NCBI RefSeq assembly: GCF_025961205.1
Contig: NZ_JAOQNH010000002.1
Coordinates: 705,501-769,500 of the forward strand
Direction of reading: 5' to 3'
Length of the DNA stretch: 64,000 nucleotides
DNA from: Azospirillum fermentarium
Lineage (GTDB): Bacteria > Pseudomonadota > Alphaproteobacteria > Azospirillales > Azospirillaceae
Shown here: one piece after another, positions 1-7,759 of the stretch
Layout: every line of letters begins with the position of its first letter
How positions within the stretch are numbered: the first letter of the stretch is position 1
The notes under the pieces: generated by a model
Database searches by the model: none
What the model saw: only the letters and a program-made list of their open reading frames with translations
Told to the model about the DNA's origin: nothing
Position numbers and translations under genes: made by a program

Positions 1-162
1 TGCGTGGTCCGCCGCGACGACGCCGCCACGGTGCTGAAGGCCGCCCAGTCCCGCATCGCCAAGGAAGAGGAAAAGCGCGTCCGGCTTGCTGCCGGCGAAC
101 TGGGCCTCGACATCTACGACATGCGTCCGCGGCTGGCGGAAAAGGGGCTGAAATATGTCTGA
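1..162 (+). CDS. ligK: 4-carboxy-4-hydroxy-2-oxoadipate aldolase, C-terminal fragment
   Basis: An open frame enters from the left edge and stops at 160-162. The last 53 residues, ending LAEKGLKYV, resemble the C-terminal tail of the RraA-fold aldolase LigK/GalC (LAAGELGLDIY motif). That enzyme splits 4-carboxy-4-hydroxy-2-oxoadipate into pyruvate and oxaloacetate, the last step of protocatechuate 4,5-cleavage. The next gene starts inside this one (ATG at 155), so the two are probably translationally coupled. Only the tail is visible; the call rests on it and on the neighbouring pathway genes. Confidence 0.7.
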   Translation, partial: CVVRRDDAATVLKAAQSRIAKEEEKRVRLAAGELGLDIYDMRPRLAEKGLKYV

Positions 163-1213
163 CGGCGTGCGCTGCATGTGGATGCGCGGCGGCACCTCCA
201 AGGGCGGGTATTTCCTGGCCGGGGATCTGCCGGCGGACACCGGCGCGCGCGACGCTTTCCTGCTGCGCGCCATGGGATCGCCCGACCCGCGCCAGATCGA
301 CGGCATGGGCGGGGCCGACCCGCTGACCTCCAAGGTCGCGGTGGTGAAAAAGTCGGAGCGGCCGGGCGTGGACGTGGATTACCTGTTCTTGCAGGTGTTC
401 GTGGACAAGCCCGTGGTCACCGACGCCCAGAACTGCGGCAACATCCTGGCCGGCATCGGGCCGTTCGCCATCGAACGCGGATTGGTCGCGGCCCGCGACG
501 GTGAAACCCCGGTGACCATCTTCATGGAAAACACGGGCCAAGTGGCCGAAGCGCTGGTGCCGACGCCGGGCGGCGTGGTCAGCTACCGCGGCGATGCCCG
601 CATCGACGGGGTTCCCGGCTCGGCCTCGGCCATTCCGGTGGAATTCCGCGACACCGCCGGGTCGAGCTGCGGGACGCTGCTGCCCACCGGCAACGCGGTG
701 GACGAGATCGACGGGGTGGCCGTCACCTGCATCGACAACGGCATGCCGGTGGTGGTGCTGCGGGCCGAGGATCTGGGCGTGCGCGGCGACGAGACCCGCG
801 AGGATCTCGACGGCAACACCGAGCTGAAGGCCCGGCTGGAGTCCATCCGGCTGAAGGCCGGACCGCTGATGAACCTGGGCGACGTGCGCGACAAATCGGT
901 GCCGAAGATGTCGCTGGTCAGCCGGGCGGTGAATGGCGGGGCGATTTCCACCCGCACCTTCATCCCGCACCGCTGCCACGCCTCCATCGGCGTGCTGGGG
1001 GCGGTCAGCGTCGCCACCGCCTGCGCCCTGCCGGGATCGCCCGCCGCAGCCTTGGCCGTGGTGCCCGAGGGGCGGCGCAAGAGCCTGAGCATCGAGCATC
1101 CGACCGGCGAGATGACGGTGGTGCTGGAAACGGACGAGGGCGGGCAGGTGACCCGCGCGGCCATCCTGCGCACCGCGCGCAAGCTGTTCGACGGCGTGAT
1201 CTTCGCCGACTGA
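155..1213 (+). CDS. galD: 4-oxalomesaconate tautomerase/isomerase (GalD/LigU, PrpF family)
   Basis: 352 residues, the usual size for PrpF-family isomerases. The N-terminus MWMRGGTSKGGYF and the GMGGADPLTSKVAVV segment are typical of the family, which has a diaminopimelate-epimerase-like fold. In the 4,5-cleavage pathway family members convert 4-oxalomesaconate between keto/enol or double-bond isomers before hydration. GalD (tautomerase) and LigU (allylic isomerase) share this family, and I cannot tell which reaction applies. It overlaps the preceding aldolase by 8 nt and is followed 26 nt later by ligI, so it lies in the lig operon. Cytoplasmic, no signal peptide. Confidence 0.88.
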   Translation: MSDGVRCMWMRGGTSKGGYFLAGDLPADTGARDAFLLRAMGSPDPRQIDGMGGADPLTSKVAVVKKSERPGVDVDYLFLQVFVDKPVVTDAQNCGNILAGIGPFAIERGLVAARDGETPVTIFMENTGQVAEALVPTPGGVVSYRGDARIDGVPGSASAIPVEFRDTAGSSCGTLLPTGNAVDEIDGVAVTCIDNGMPVVVLRAEDLGVRGDETREDLDGNTELKARLESIRLKAGPLMNLGDVRDKSVPKMSLVSRAVNGGAISTRTFIPHRCHASIGVLGAVSVATACALPGSPAAALAVVPEGRRKSLSIEHPTGEMTVVLETDEGGQVTRAAILRTARKLFDGVIFAD

Positions 1214-1239
1214 TACCGGTTTTCGAAAAGGGACCATCC

Positions 1240-2115
1240 ATGGACGCCGATTACCTGCCGTTCCACCCCAATCCCAGCAAGCCGGCCTACCGCCCGCCGC
1301 CGGGATCGGTCGATGCCCATTGCCATGTGTTCGGCCCCGGCGACGTCTTCCCCTATGCGCCGGAACGCAAGTACACGCCGTGCGACGCGCCCAAGGAAAA
1401 GCTGTTCGCGCTGCGCGATTTCCTGGGTTTCGAGCGGAACGTGATCGTCCAGGCCACCTGCCACGGCCGCGACAACCGGGCGCTGGTGGATGCGCTGCGG
1501 GCATCGAACGGTCTGGCCCGCGGCGTCGCCTCGGTCGGGCCGAACGTGACCGAGGATGAACTGCGCGAGATGGACGAGGCCGGCGTGCGCGGCGTGCGCT
1601 TCAACTTCGTCAAGCGTCTGGTGGACTCCACGCCCAAAGAGGTCTTCCTCGGCATCGCCGAGAAGATCGCCAAGTTCGGCTGGCACATCGTGGTCTATTT
1701 CGAAGCGCAGGATCTGGAGGGGCTGATCCCCTTCATCAAGCAGCTTCCCACCGTCGTGGTGGTGGACCACATGGGCCGCCCCGACATCGCCAAGGGCGTC
1801 GATCATCCCGACTTCCAGCGCTTCGTCGGGCTGATGCACGACCTGCCCACCCTGTGGAGCAAGGTGAGCTGCCCCGAGCGCCTGAGCCTGCAGGGGCCGC
1901 CGTCCTACGACGACGTGGTGCCGTTCGCCCGCACGCTGGTCGATACCTTCCCCGGCCGCGTGCTGTGGGGCACCGACTGGCCGCACCCGAACATGAAATC
2001 CCACATGCCCGACGACGGGCATCTGGTGGACGTGATCCCGCGGATCGCCACCACCGAAGAGAAGCAGAAGGCGCTTCTCATCGACAACCCGATGCGCCTT
2101 TACTGGAACACTTAA
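1240..2115 (+). CDS. ligI: 2-pyrone-4,6-dicarboxylate hydrolase
   Basis: 291 residues of the amidohydrolase-2 family. It shows the N-terminal HxH motif (DAHCHVFGPG, His27 and His29) and a C-terminal GTDWPHPN segment with Asp near 246, both characteristic of LigI. LigI opens 2-pyrone-4,6-dicarboxylate to 4-oxalomesaconate, the substrate of the product encoded just upstream. LigI works without a catalytic metal, which is family knowledge. It sits between galD and ligAB on the same strand. The 148 bp downstream, before ligA, contain a strongly structured repeat annotated separately. Confidence 0.92.
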   Translation: MDADYLPFHPNPSKPAYRPPPGSVDAHCHVFGPGDVFPYAPERKYTPCDAPKEKLFALRDFLGFERNVIVQATCHGRDNRALVDALRASNGLARGVASVGPNVTEDELREMDEAGVRGVRFNFVKRLVDSTPKEVFLGIAEKIAKFGWHIVVYFEAQDLEGLIPFIKQLPTVVVVDHMGRPDIAKGVDHPDFQRFVGLMHDLPTLWSKVSCPERLSLQGPPSYDDVVPFARTLVDTFPGRVLWGTDWPHPNMKSHMPDDGHLVDVIPRIATTEEKQKALLIDNPMRLYWNT

Positions 2116-2116
2116 A

Positions 2117-2233
2117 TACCACTGGCCTCAAACGCCGGCGCGGGCATCAGCCCGCTTGGCTTCCGCGGGCATGTGCCCGCGGGGCCGCCGTCGCGGCCCT
2201 CCAGTGGTACGGGTCAAAGAGCCGTACCATTGG
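2117..2233 (+). repeat. Structured leader between ligI and ligA with nested and competing hairpins
   Basis: An outer inverted repeat, TACCACTGG (2117-2125) and CCAGTGGTA (2201-2209), encloses three hairpins: 2140-2155 (GCGGGC/GCCCGC), 2164-2181 (CGCGGGCA/TGCCCGCG) and 2182-2199 (GGGCCGC/GCGGCCC). The right outer arm can also pair downstream: CAGTGGTACGG (2202-2212) with CCGTACCATTG (2222-2232). The two pairings exclude each other. It may be a palindromic repeat element, an RNA-stabilising structure or an attenuator; the sequence alone does not decide. Confidence 0.6.
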
Positions 2234-2263
2234 GATAAGAACCACACACCCGGAGGAAATAGA

Positions 2264-2617
2264 ATGGAACCCGCCAAGACGCTGGAGCCGATCCCCGGCA
2301 CCATCATCTTCGACGGCGCCATGGCCGTCAAAGGCTACGCGCTCAACAAGATGTGCTACACCTTCAACGGCGCTGCCGCGCGCAAGGAATTCCTGGCCGA
2401 CGAAGACGCTTATTGCGCGAAATTCGGCCTGACGCCGGAACAGACCACGGCCATCAAGGAACGCAATGTCCTGGCCCTGCTCGATAACGGCGGCAACATC
2501 TATTACCTGGCGAAGTTCATCGGCATGCTCGGCCTGAACGTCCAGGACATCGGCGCGCAGCAGACCGGCGTGAGCGTCGAGGAATTCAAGGCGAAACTTC
2601 TGGCCGCGGGGCACTGA
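2264..2617 (+). CDS. ligA: Protocatechuate 4,5-dioxygenase, alpha subunit
   Basis: 117 residues, small helical LigA family. The start is the ATG at 2264, preceded by GGAGGAAATAGA; the frame is open further upstream, but that part crosses the hairpin region and has no good ribosome site. The LigA subunit caps the active site of LigB and is needed for protocatechuate ring opening to 4-carboxy-2-hydroxymuconate semialdehyde. Recognisable segments are GYALNKMCYTFN and LLDNGGNIYYLAKFIG. ligB begins 4 nt after the stop, so the two subunits are co-translated. Confidence 0.93.
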   Translation: MEPAKTLEPIPGTIIFDGAMAVKGYALNKMCYTFNGAAARKEFLADEDAYCAKFGLTPEQTTAIKERNVLALLDNGGNIYYLAKFIGMLGLNVQDIGAQQTGVSVEEFKAKLLAAGH

Positions 2618-2621
2618 GATC

Positions 2622-3464
2622 ATGGCACGCATCGTTGGCGGTATCACCACCTCCCACATTCCGGCGATCGGCAACGCCATTTCGCGGGAAATGTTCGAAG
2701 ATCCGTACTGGAAGCCGTTCTTCGACGCCTATCCCCGCGCGCGGGAATGGCTGGACGAGGTGAAGCCCGACGTGGCCATCGTCGTCTACAACGACCACGG
2801 CCTGAACTTCTTCCTCGACAAGATGCCCACCTTCGCCATCGGTGCGGCACCGCAGTACACCAACGACGACGAAGGCTGGGGCCTGCAGCCGCTGCCGCCC
2901 TACCAGGGTGACCCGGAGCTGTCGTGGCATATCATCAATTCGCTGGTGGCCGACGAGTTCGACATCTGCTCGTGCCAGGAAATGCTGGTGGACCACGGTT
3001 TCACCGTGCCCATGTCGCTGATGTGGCCCGACCGGTCCAAGATGACCGTCAAGTCGATCCCGGTGGCGGTGAACACGGTGCAGCACCCGCTGCCGACCCC
3101 GGCCCGCTGCTTCAAGCTGGGTCAGGCCATCGGCCGCGCCGTCGCCTCCTTCCCCAAGGATCTGAAGGTGGTGGTTCTGGGCACCGGCGGGCTGTCGCAC
3201 CAGCTCGACGGCCAGCGGGCCGGGTTCATCAACAAGGAATTCGACCTGATGTGCATGGAGAAGATCGTCAGCGATCCCGAGGCGCTGACCCGCTACTCCA
3301 TCCATGATCTGGTGCGTCTGGCCGGCGCCCAGGGGGCCGAGCTGATCCTGTGGCTGATCATGCGCGGCACCATGACCGGCACGGTGTCCAAGGTTCACAG
3401 CAACTATCACATCCCGATTTCCAACACCGGTGCGGGACTGCTGGTGCTGGAGAACGCCGTCTGA
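2622..3464 (+). CDS. ligB: Protocatechuate 4,5-dioxygenase, beta (catalytic) subunit
   Basis: 280 residues, class III extradiol ring-cleavage dioxygenase. The non-heme iron ligands of the family can be placed at His12 (TTSHIPA), His59 (YNDHG) and Glu240 (GAELIL), and the acid/base histidine at His193 (GGLSHQL). It opens protocatechuate between C4 and C5 using O2, with LigA. It is the last gene of the lig operon here and is followed by a strong terminator. The next pathway enzymes, the semialdehyde dehydrogenase LigC and hydratase LigJ, are not in the window and may lie to the left. Confidence 0.95.
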   Translation: MARIVGGITTSHIPAIGNAISREMFEDPYWKPFFDAYPRAREWLDEVKPDVAIVVYNDHGLNFFLDKMPTFAIGAAPQYTNDDEGWGLQPLPPYQGDPELSWHIINSLVADEFDICSCQEMLVDHGFTVPMSLMWPDRSKMTVKSIPVAVNTVQHPLPTPARCFKLGQAIGRAVASFPKDLKVVVLGTGGLSHQLDGQRAGFINKEFDLMCMEKIVSDPEALTRYSIHDLVRLAGAQGAELILWLIMRGTMTGTVSKVHSNYHIPISNTGAGLLVLENAV

Positions 3465-3477
3465 TCCGGGCGGCGTG

Positions 3478-3536
3478 CCCCTCCCGCTGACGGGGCGGGA
3501 GGGGTGTTTTCTCCCCCGCTTTTGATCCGGCGGGGG
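3478..3536 (+). terminator. Rho-independent terminator after ligB, plus second hairpin
   Basis: CCCCTCCCGC (3478-3487) pairs with GCGGGAGGGG (3495-3504) and is followed by TGTTTT. A second GC hairpin, CCCCCGC (3513-3519) with GCGGGGG (3530-3536), follows at once and could serve the convergent araC-type gene. Confidence 0.85.
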
Positions 3537-3575
3537 ATTATGGTGGCTGACTGTCCGAATTGTACATTCTTCCCC

Positions 3576-4514
3576 TCACTCCCCCCGCGCTTGCCTGCGA
3601 AAGGCCGCGGGGGTTTTTCCCGTGAGCTTCTTGAAGAAACGGTTGAAGTACGCCGGGTCCTGAAACCCCAGTTCGTACGCGATCAGCGACACCGGGGCGG
3701 CGATGTAGATCAGCCGCCGCCGCGCCTCCAGCAACAGCCGGTCCTGCACCACCTCGAACGCCGACCGGTTGGCAAGCTGCCGGCACAGCCGGTTCAGCCG
3801 CGATTCCGTGATGCCCAGTTCGTCGGCGTAGCGCGGCACCAGCCAATGTTCGGCGAAATGCGCCTCCACCAGCGCGCGGAAGCGGGTGAACAGCTCGGTG
3901 CGCACCCGTTCGGGCGCCGATGACGGCCCGATGGCGGCGGCCCGGCGCCGTTCCAGCAGCAAAAGCACCCCCCGCACCAGCCATTCGCACATCAGGTCGC
4001 GGCCAAGCTGCGGCCAGCGGAATTCCATCATCAGATGGTCCAGATGGGCCGCCATCCGCCGCACGCCCTGGGGATCGCCCGCCAGATCCAGCACGCAGGG
4101 CGACACGAACAGCGCCTCGAACAGCGGGCGGCTGCGCGGGCTGGCGCCGTCGAACAGCAGCGCTTCGGCCACCGTCAGCACCACCCCCTGCGTTCCCGGG
4201 CGGAACTGGAAGGAATGCACCACCGCCGGCGGCACCACCACCGCGCAGGGGGCCACGGCGTCGATGGTCCGCCCGTCGAGCTGCACCCGCGCCCCCCCGT
4301 CCTGCATCACCACAAGCTGGAACAAACCCCGGTGGGTGTGCAGCCCGATGCCCCAGTCATAGAGGTGGCTGCGGCTCTGGATATCCTCGATATGGATGAA
4401 TTCGGCGTCGGTGGCGCGCGCCTGCTCCCCATAGAGGGTGTAGAGCGGCACGCCGTCGGCATCCCACACCGTTGCGTGCGGCGCAATATCGGCGGTATCC
4501 GCTGCGGTTGCCAT
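3576..4514 (-). CDS. AraC-family transcriptional regulator (PobR/PobC-like)
   Basis: 312 residues. The N-terminal half is a cupin-type effector domain (QLVVMQDGGARVQLDG, VVPPAVVHSFQF). The last ~100 residues hold two helix-turn-helix units: YADELGITESRLNRLCRQL and SLIAYELGFQDPAYFNRFFKK, the second being the AraC signature. The layout resembles AraC-type activators of p-hydroxybenzoate catabolism such as PobC/PobR of pseudomonads. It is convergent with ligB and divergent from the P450 operon (215 bp apart), so the P450 genes are the first candidate targets, with ligAB second. The effector is unknown; a hydroxylated or methoxylated benzoate is an inference. Confidence 0.85.
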   Translation of the reverse strand: MATAADTADIAPHATVWDADGVPLYTLYGEQARATDAEFIHIEDIQSRSHLYDWGIGLHTHRGLFQLVVMQDGGARVQLDGRTIDAVAPCAVVVPPAVVHSFQFRPGTQGVVLTVAEALLFDGASPRSRPLFEALFVSPCVLDLAGDPQGVRRMAAHLDHLMMEFRWPQLGRDLMCEWLVRGVLLLLERRRAAAIGPSSAPERVRTELFTRFRALVEAHFAEHWLVPRYADELGITESRLNRLCRQLANRSAFEVVQDRLLLEARRRLIYIAAPVSLIAYELGFQDPAYFNRFFKKLTGKTPAAFRRQARGE

Positions 4515-4729
4515 TCCCCGGCCCTCCCCATTCCCTCATTTTGCCTGAATAGTACAATTTTTTTGCCCCTTCGTCCATTTCCGGGCGCATGGTTCTGGGG
4601 CATTCTCTGTCGTGTGACGGGCGCAGCGACGACCGGAAAGAGACGTCCCGCCCCCCGGAATTTTCCAAAAAAGACCAGATGGCGCCCAGGCCCGCGGCTG
4701 AGGCGGGCGCCCGTGGAGGATCAACGCCC

Positions 4730-5893
4730 ATGTTCCGTTTCGACCCCTATTCTCCGGCGGTGGATGCCGATCCCTTTCCGTTTTACAAGACGCTGCGCGA
4801 CGAACACCCGTGCTTCTGGTCGGACGAGGCCAACATGTGGGTGCTGTCGCGCTACGACGACATCGTGACGGCGCTGAACGACTGGGAAACCTATTCCTCC
4901 GCGCGGGGGAATCTGATGGACGAGATGCCCAACCGCGCCGGCGCCACCCTGGGCACCACCGATCCGCCCCGCCACGACCGCCTGCGCGGGCTGGTGCAGT
5001 TCGCCTTCACCAAGAAGGCGGTGGAGGGGCTGACCGAGCCGGTGCGCGCCTCGGCCAACCGGGCGCTGGACGCCATCCAGGGCGAAAAGACCTTCGATTT
5101 CGTCAGCCAGTTTTCCAGCAAGGTGACGGTGGACGTGCTGTTCGGCCTGTTCAACCTGCCGCGCGAAAACGAGAAGATGGTCCGCGACAAGGCGGTGCTG
5201 ATGGTCCAGTCGGACCCCGCCACCCGCCAGAAGGGGCCGGAGCACCTGGCCGCCTTCCAGTGGATGAGCGAATACGCCAAGTCGCTGGTGGAACTGCGCA
5301 AGGCCGAGCCGGGCGACGACCTCATCACCGCGCTCATCACCGCGGAAGTGGACGGCGAGAAGCTGGCCGACCGTGAAATCCAGATGACCATCACCACGCT
5401 GATCATGGCCGGCATCGAATCCCTGTCGGGGTTCCTGACCATGTTCGCCTACAATCTGGCCGACCACCCCGACGCCCGCCGCCAGCTGGTGGCCAACCCG
5501 GCGCTGATCGCCGACGCCATGGAAGAATCCCTGCGCTACAACACCTCGGCCCAGCGGTTCCGCCGCTGCCTGCAGCGTGATGTGGAACTGCACGGGCAGG
5601 TGATGCGCCAGGGTGATTTCGTCTGTCTGGCCTATGGCTCCGGCAACCGCGACGACCGCCGCTTCCCCAACGCCCATATCTACGACATCGCCCGCAAGCC
5701 CAAGGGGCATCTGGGCTTCGGCGGCGGCGTCCACGCCTGCCTCGGCACCGCGTTCGCCCGTCTGGCATCCAAGGTGGCGTTCGAGGAACTGCTGAAGCGC
5801 GTGCCCGACTTCACCCGTGTCCAGGACCAGTTGCCCTGGATGTCCTCCACCACGTTCCGCAGCCCGACCCGGCTCGAACTGGCGGTGGGCTGA
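4730..5893 (+). CDS. Cytochrome P450 (class I, aromatic-acid type)
   Basis: 387 residues from the ATG at 4730, which follows GTGGAGGA. A longer frame back to 4589 exists, but its N-terminus is not family-like. Heme-binding loop GFGGGVHACLG with Cys337, ExxR at Glu266-Arg269. The oxygen-activating I-helix reads AGIES (227-231), so the usual Thr is Ser231. It is encoded with its own ferredoxin and reductase, a complete three-component monooxygenase. Its place between protocatechuate and hydroxycinnamate genes suggests O-demethylation or hydroxylation of a lignin-derived benzoate, as for CYP199A enzymes. The sequence is only distantly like CYP199A, so the substrate is open. Confidence 0.88.
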   Translation: MFRFDPYSPAVDADPFPFYKTLRDEHPCFWSDEANMWVLSRYDDIVTALNDWETYSSARGNLMDEMPNRAGATLGTTDPPRHDRLRGLVQFAFTKKAVEGLTEPVRASANRALDAIQGEKTFDFVSQFSSKVTVDVLFGLFNLPRENEKMVRDKAVLMVQSDPATRQKGPEHLAAFQWMSEYAKSLVELRKAEPGDDLITALITAEVDGEKLADREIQMTITTLIMAGIESLSGFLTMFAYNLADHPDARRQLVANPALIADAMEESLRYNTSAQRFRRCLQRDVELHGQVMRQGDFVCLAYGSGNRDDRRFPNAHIYDIARKPKGHLGFGGGVHACLGTAFARLASKVAFEELLKRVPDFTRVQDQLPWMSSTTFRSPTRLELAVG

Positions 5894-5945
5894 GATCAAA
5901 CCATAAAAAACCCACCAGCACCTCTTCTCGGAAGGAATCATCCTC

Positions 5946-6269
5946 ATGGCCAAGATCACGTTCATTTCCCACGACGGCGCGGAACAGGTGGTGGAGATCC
6001 CCACCGGCTGGACCGTGATGCAGGGCGCCGTGCAGAACGGCGTCGATGGGATCGAAGGCGAATGCGGCGGTTCGTGCGCCTGCGCCACGTGTCATTGCTA
6101 TGTGGATGAAACCTTCGCCGGCACCCTGCCGGCGCCCAGCCAGACGGAAGAAGAGATGCTGGAGTGCACCTCGTCCGAGCGCAAGCCCAACAGCCGCCTG
6201 TCGTGCCAGATCAAGGTGACGCCGGAGCTTGACGGCATGACGCTCCACCTGCCCGAAACGCAAAGCTGA
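5946..6269 (+). CDS. [2Fe-2S] ferredoxin, P450 redox partner
   Basis: 107 residues, adrenodoxin/putidaredoxin-type ferredoxin. Cluster ligands Cys40, Cys46 and Cys49 (C-x5-C-x2-C in ECGGSCACATC) and Cys87 (RLSCQIKV). It passes electrons from the reductase encoded immediately downstream to the P450 encoded 52 nt upstream. Its TGA overlaps the ATG of the reductase by one base (TGATG at 6267-6271), which keeps the two proteins in step. Two extra cysteines, Cys44 and Cys51, lie in the cluster loop. Cytoplasmic. Confidence 0.95.
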   Translation: MAKITFISHDGAEQVVEIPTGWTVMQGAVQNGVDGIEGECGGSCACATCHCYVDETFAGTLPAPSQTEEEMLECTSSERKPNSRLSCQIKVTPELDGMTLHLPETQS

Positions 6270-7510
6270 TGGCCCCGGCGATGGCGGAACCCGAAACCGG
6301 CGGCATGGTTGTCGCCGGGGCGGGGCAGGGCGGCCTGCAGGTGGCGGAATCCCTGCGGGCGGAGGGCTACACCGGCCCCATCACCCTGATCGGCGACGAA
6401 ACCCAGCCGCCCTACCACCGTCCCCCCCTGTCCAAGGCACTTTTGAACGGGGAGGTGACGGACGCCCAACTCGGCATCCGCGGGCTGGACTTCTTCGAAC
6501 GCCAGCGCATCACGCTGCTGACCGGCGTGCGGGTGTCGTCCATCGACCGGGCGGCCCAGGTGGTGCGGCTGGATGACGGGCGCTGCCTGTCCTATGACGG
6601 GCTGGCGCTGGCCACGGGATCGCGGGTGCGGCCCCTGCCGGTTCCGGGCGCGGAACTGGAGGGGGTGTTCGGCCTGCGCACGCTGGACGACGCCCACCGC
6701 ATCGGGGCGGCGCTGGACGCCGCCGAACGGGTGGTGGTGATCGGCGGCGGCTTCATCGGGCTGGAGGTTGCAGCCTCGGCCCGCAAGCGTGGGCGCACGG
6801 TCACGGTGCTGGAAGCGGCCCCCCGCCTGATGGCGCGGGTGGTGGCCCCGTTCGTGTCCGACTTCTACGCCGATCTTCACCGCTCCCACGGTGTGGATGT
6901 GGTGCTGGGGGCGCAGGTGGTGGCGCTGGAGGGCAGCGGCGGCACGGTCACCGCCGTCCGCACCGCCGACGGCACCGTCTATCCCGCCGACGCGGTGGTG
7001 GCCGGCATCGGCATCATCGCCAACGACGATCTGGCGGTGGCCGCCGGGCTGGCGTGCGACCGCGGCATCATCGTGGACGACTGCGCCCGCACCAGTGACC
7101 CGCGCATCACCGCGGTGGGCGACTGCACCGTCCGCATCGCCGACGGGGCCGCCCCCCGCCGGCTGGAATCGGTGCAGAACGCGGTGGAGCAGGGCAAGGC
7201 GGCGGCGGCGGCGCTGCTGGGCCGCGAACGCCCCTTCACCGCCGCCCCGTGGTTCTGGTCCGATCAGTACGACGTGAAGCTGCAGATGGTCGGCCTCTCG
7301 TCCGGTCACGACCGCATCGTGGTGCGCGGATCGCCCGCCGAACGGCGCTTCTCGGTGTTCTACTTCCGCGATGGCGCGCTGATCGCCATCGATTCGGTCA
7401 ACCGCCCGCCCGATCACATGACCGGGCGCAAGCTTCTGGACAAGCGGGTTCCGGTCACCCCGGAACAGGTCGCCGACGAGTCTGTCCAACTGGCCGCCTT
7501 GGCGCGGTGA
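6269..7510 (+). CDS. NAD(P)H:ferredoxin reductase, FAD-dependent
   Basis: 413 residues, putidaredoxin-reductase-type pyridine nucleotide-disulfide oxidoreductase family. FAD-binding GAGQGG at the N-terminus, a PPYHRPPLSK segment typical of ferredoxin reductases, a second Rossmann motif VVIGGGFIGLEVA for NAD(P)H, and a C-terminal region with PWFWSDQYDVKLQMVG. The start overlaps the ferredoxin stop; ATG 6281 is an alternative. It completes the P450 electron chain, so this operon does not depend on a reductase encoded elsewhere. A strong terminator follows. Confidence 0.94.
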   Translation: MAPAMAEPETGGMVVAGAGQGGLQVAESLRAEGYTGPITLIGDETQPPYHRPPLSKALLNGEVTDAQLGIRGLDFFERQRITLLTGVRVSSIDRAAQVVRLDDGRCLSYDGLALATGSRVRPLPVPGAELEGVFGLRTLDDAHRIGAALDAAERVVVIGGGFIGLEVAASARKRGRTVTVLEAAPRLMARVVAPFVSDFYADLHRSHGVDVVLGAQVVALEGSGGTVTAVRTADGTVYPADAVVAGIGIIANDDLAVAAGLACDRGIIVDDCARTSDPRITAVGDCTVRIADGAAPRRLESVQNAVEQGKAAAAALLGRERPFTAAPWFWSDQYDVKLQMVGLSSGHDRIVVRGSPAERRFSVFYFRDGALIAIDSVNRPPDHMTGRKLLDKRVPVTPEQVADESVQLAALAR

Positions 7511-7534
7511 GGCCATGCCGCCCTCGCATCCGGC

Positions 7535-7568
7535 AGCCCCCTTTCCTGACGGGAAGGGGGCTTTTTTT
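7535..7568 (+). terminator. Rho-independent terminator of the P450 operon
   Basis: AGCCCCCTTTCC (7535-7546) pairs with GGAAGGGGGCT (7552-7562) and runs into seven T residues. Confidence 0.93.
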
Positions 7569-7620
7569 ATTCTGCGTCATTTTATGCCCGTTTATGTCCG
7601 TTTCCGGGTCACAACCCGGC

Positions 7621-7660
7621 TTTACGGAACCCCTCATAACTGTTATAAACAATAACAGTT
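7621..7660 (+). promoter_or_regulatory. Promoter with MarR-type operator, site 1 (ABC transporter)
   Basis: A perfect 23-bp palindrome, AACTGTTAT-aaaca-ATAACAGTT (7638-7660). Its left arm contains a plausible -10, TATAAA (7644-7649), with a weak -35, TTTACG (7621-7626), at 17-bp spacing. The core TGTTAT-N5-ATAACA recurs at 13486 and 17899. Repressor bound here would cover the -10. The target gene starts about 110 nt downstream at 7760. Confidence 0.75.
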
Positions 7661-7759
7661 CTGGCAGCCGCAACGACGGCTGCCGCCGGTGCCGGCATTT
7701 TCGTCACCCTGCGCCGCACCGCACAAAAACAATCCGACAATCGCGTGGAGGAAACCCTT

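Noticed and set aside
583..2022. 479-residue antisense open frame opposite galD and ligI
   Set aside because: His/Gly/Arg-rich shadow of codon bias at high GC; the plus-strand products are recognised enzymes with intact motifs.
3555..4560. GAATTGTACATTC near the end of the AraC-type gene and GTACAATT at its start as paired operators
   Set aside because: Only an 8-bp match in opposite orientation at the two ends of the gene; chance is likely and no repeat spacing typical of AraC sites is seen.
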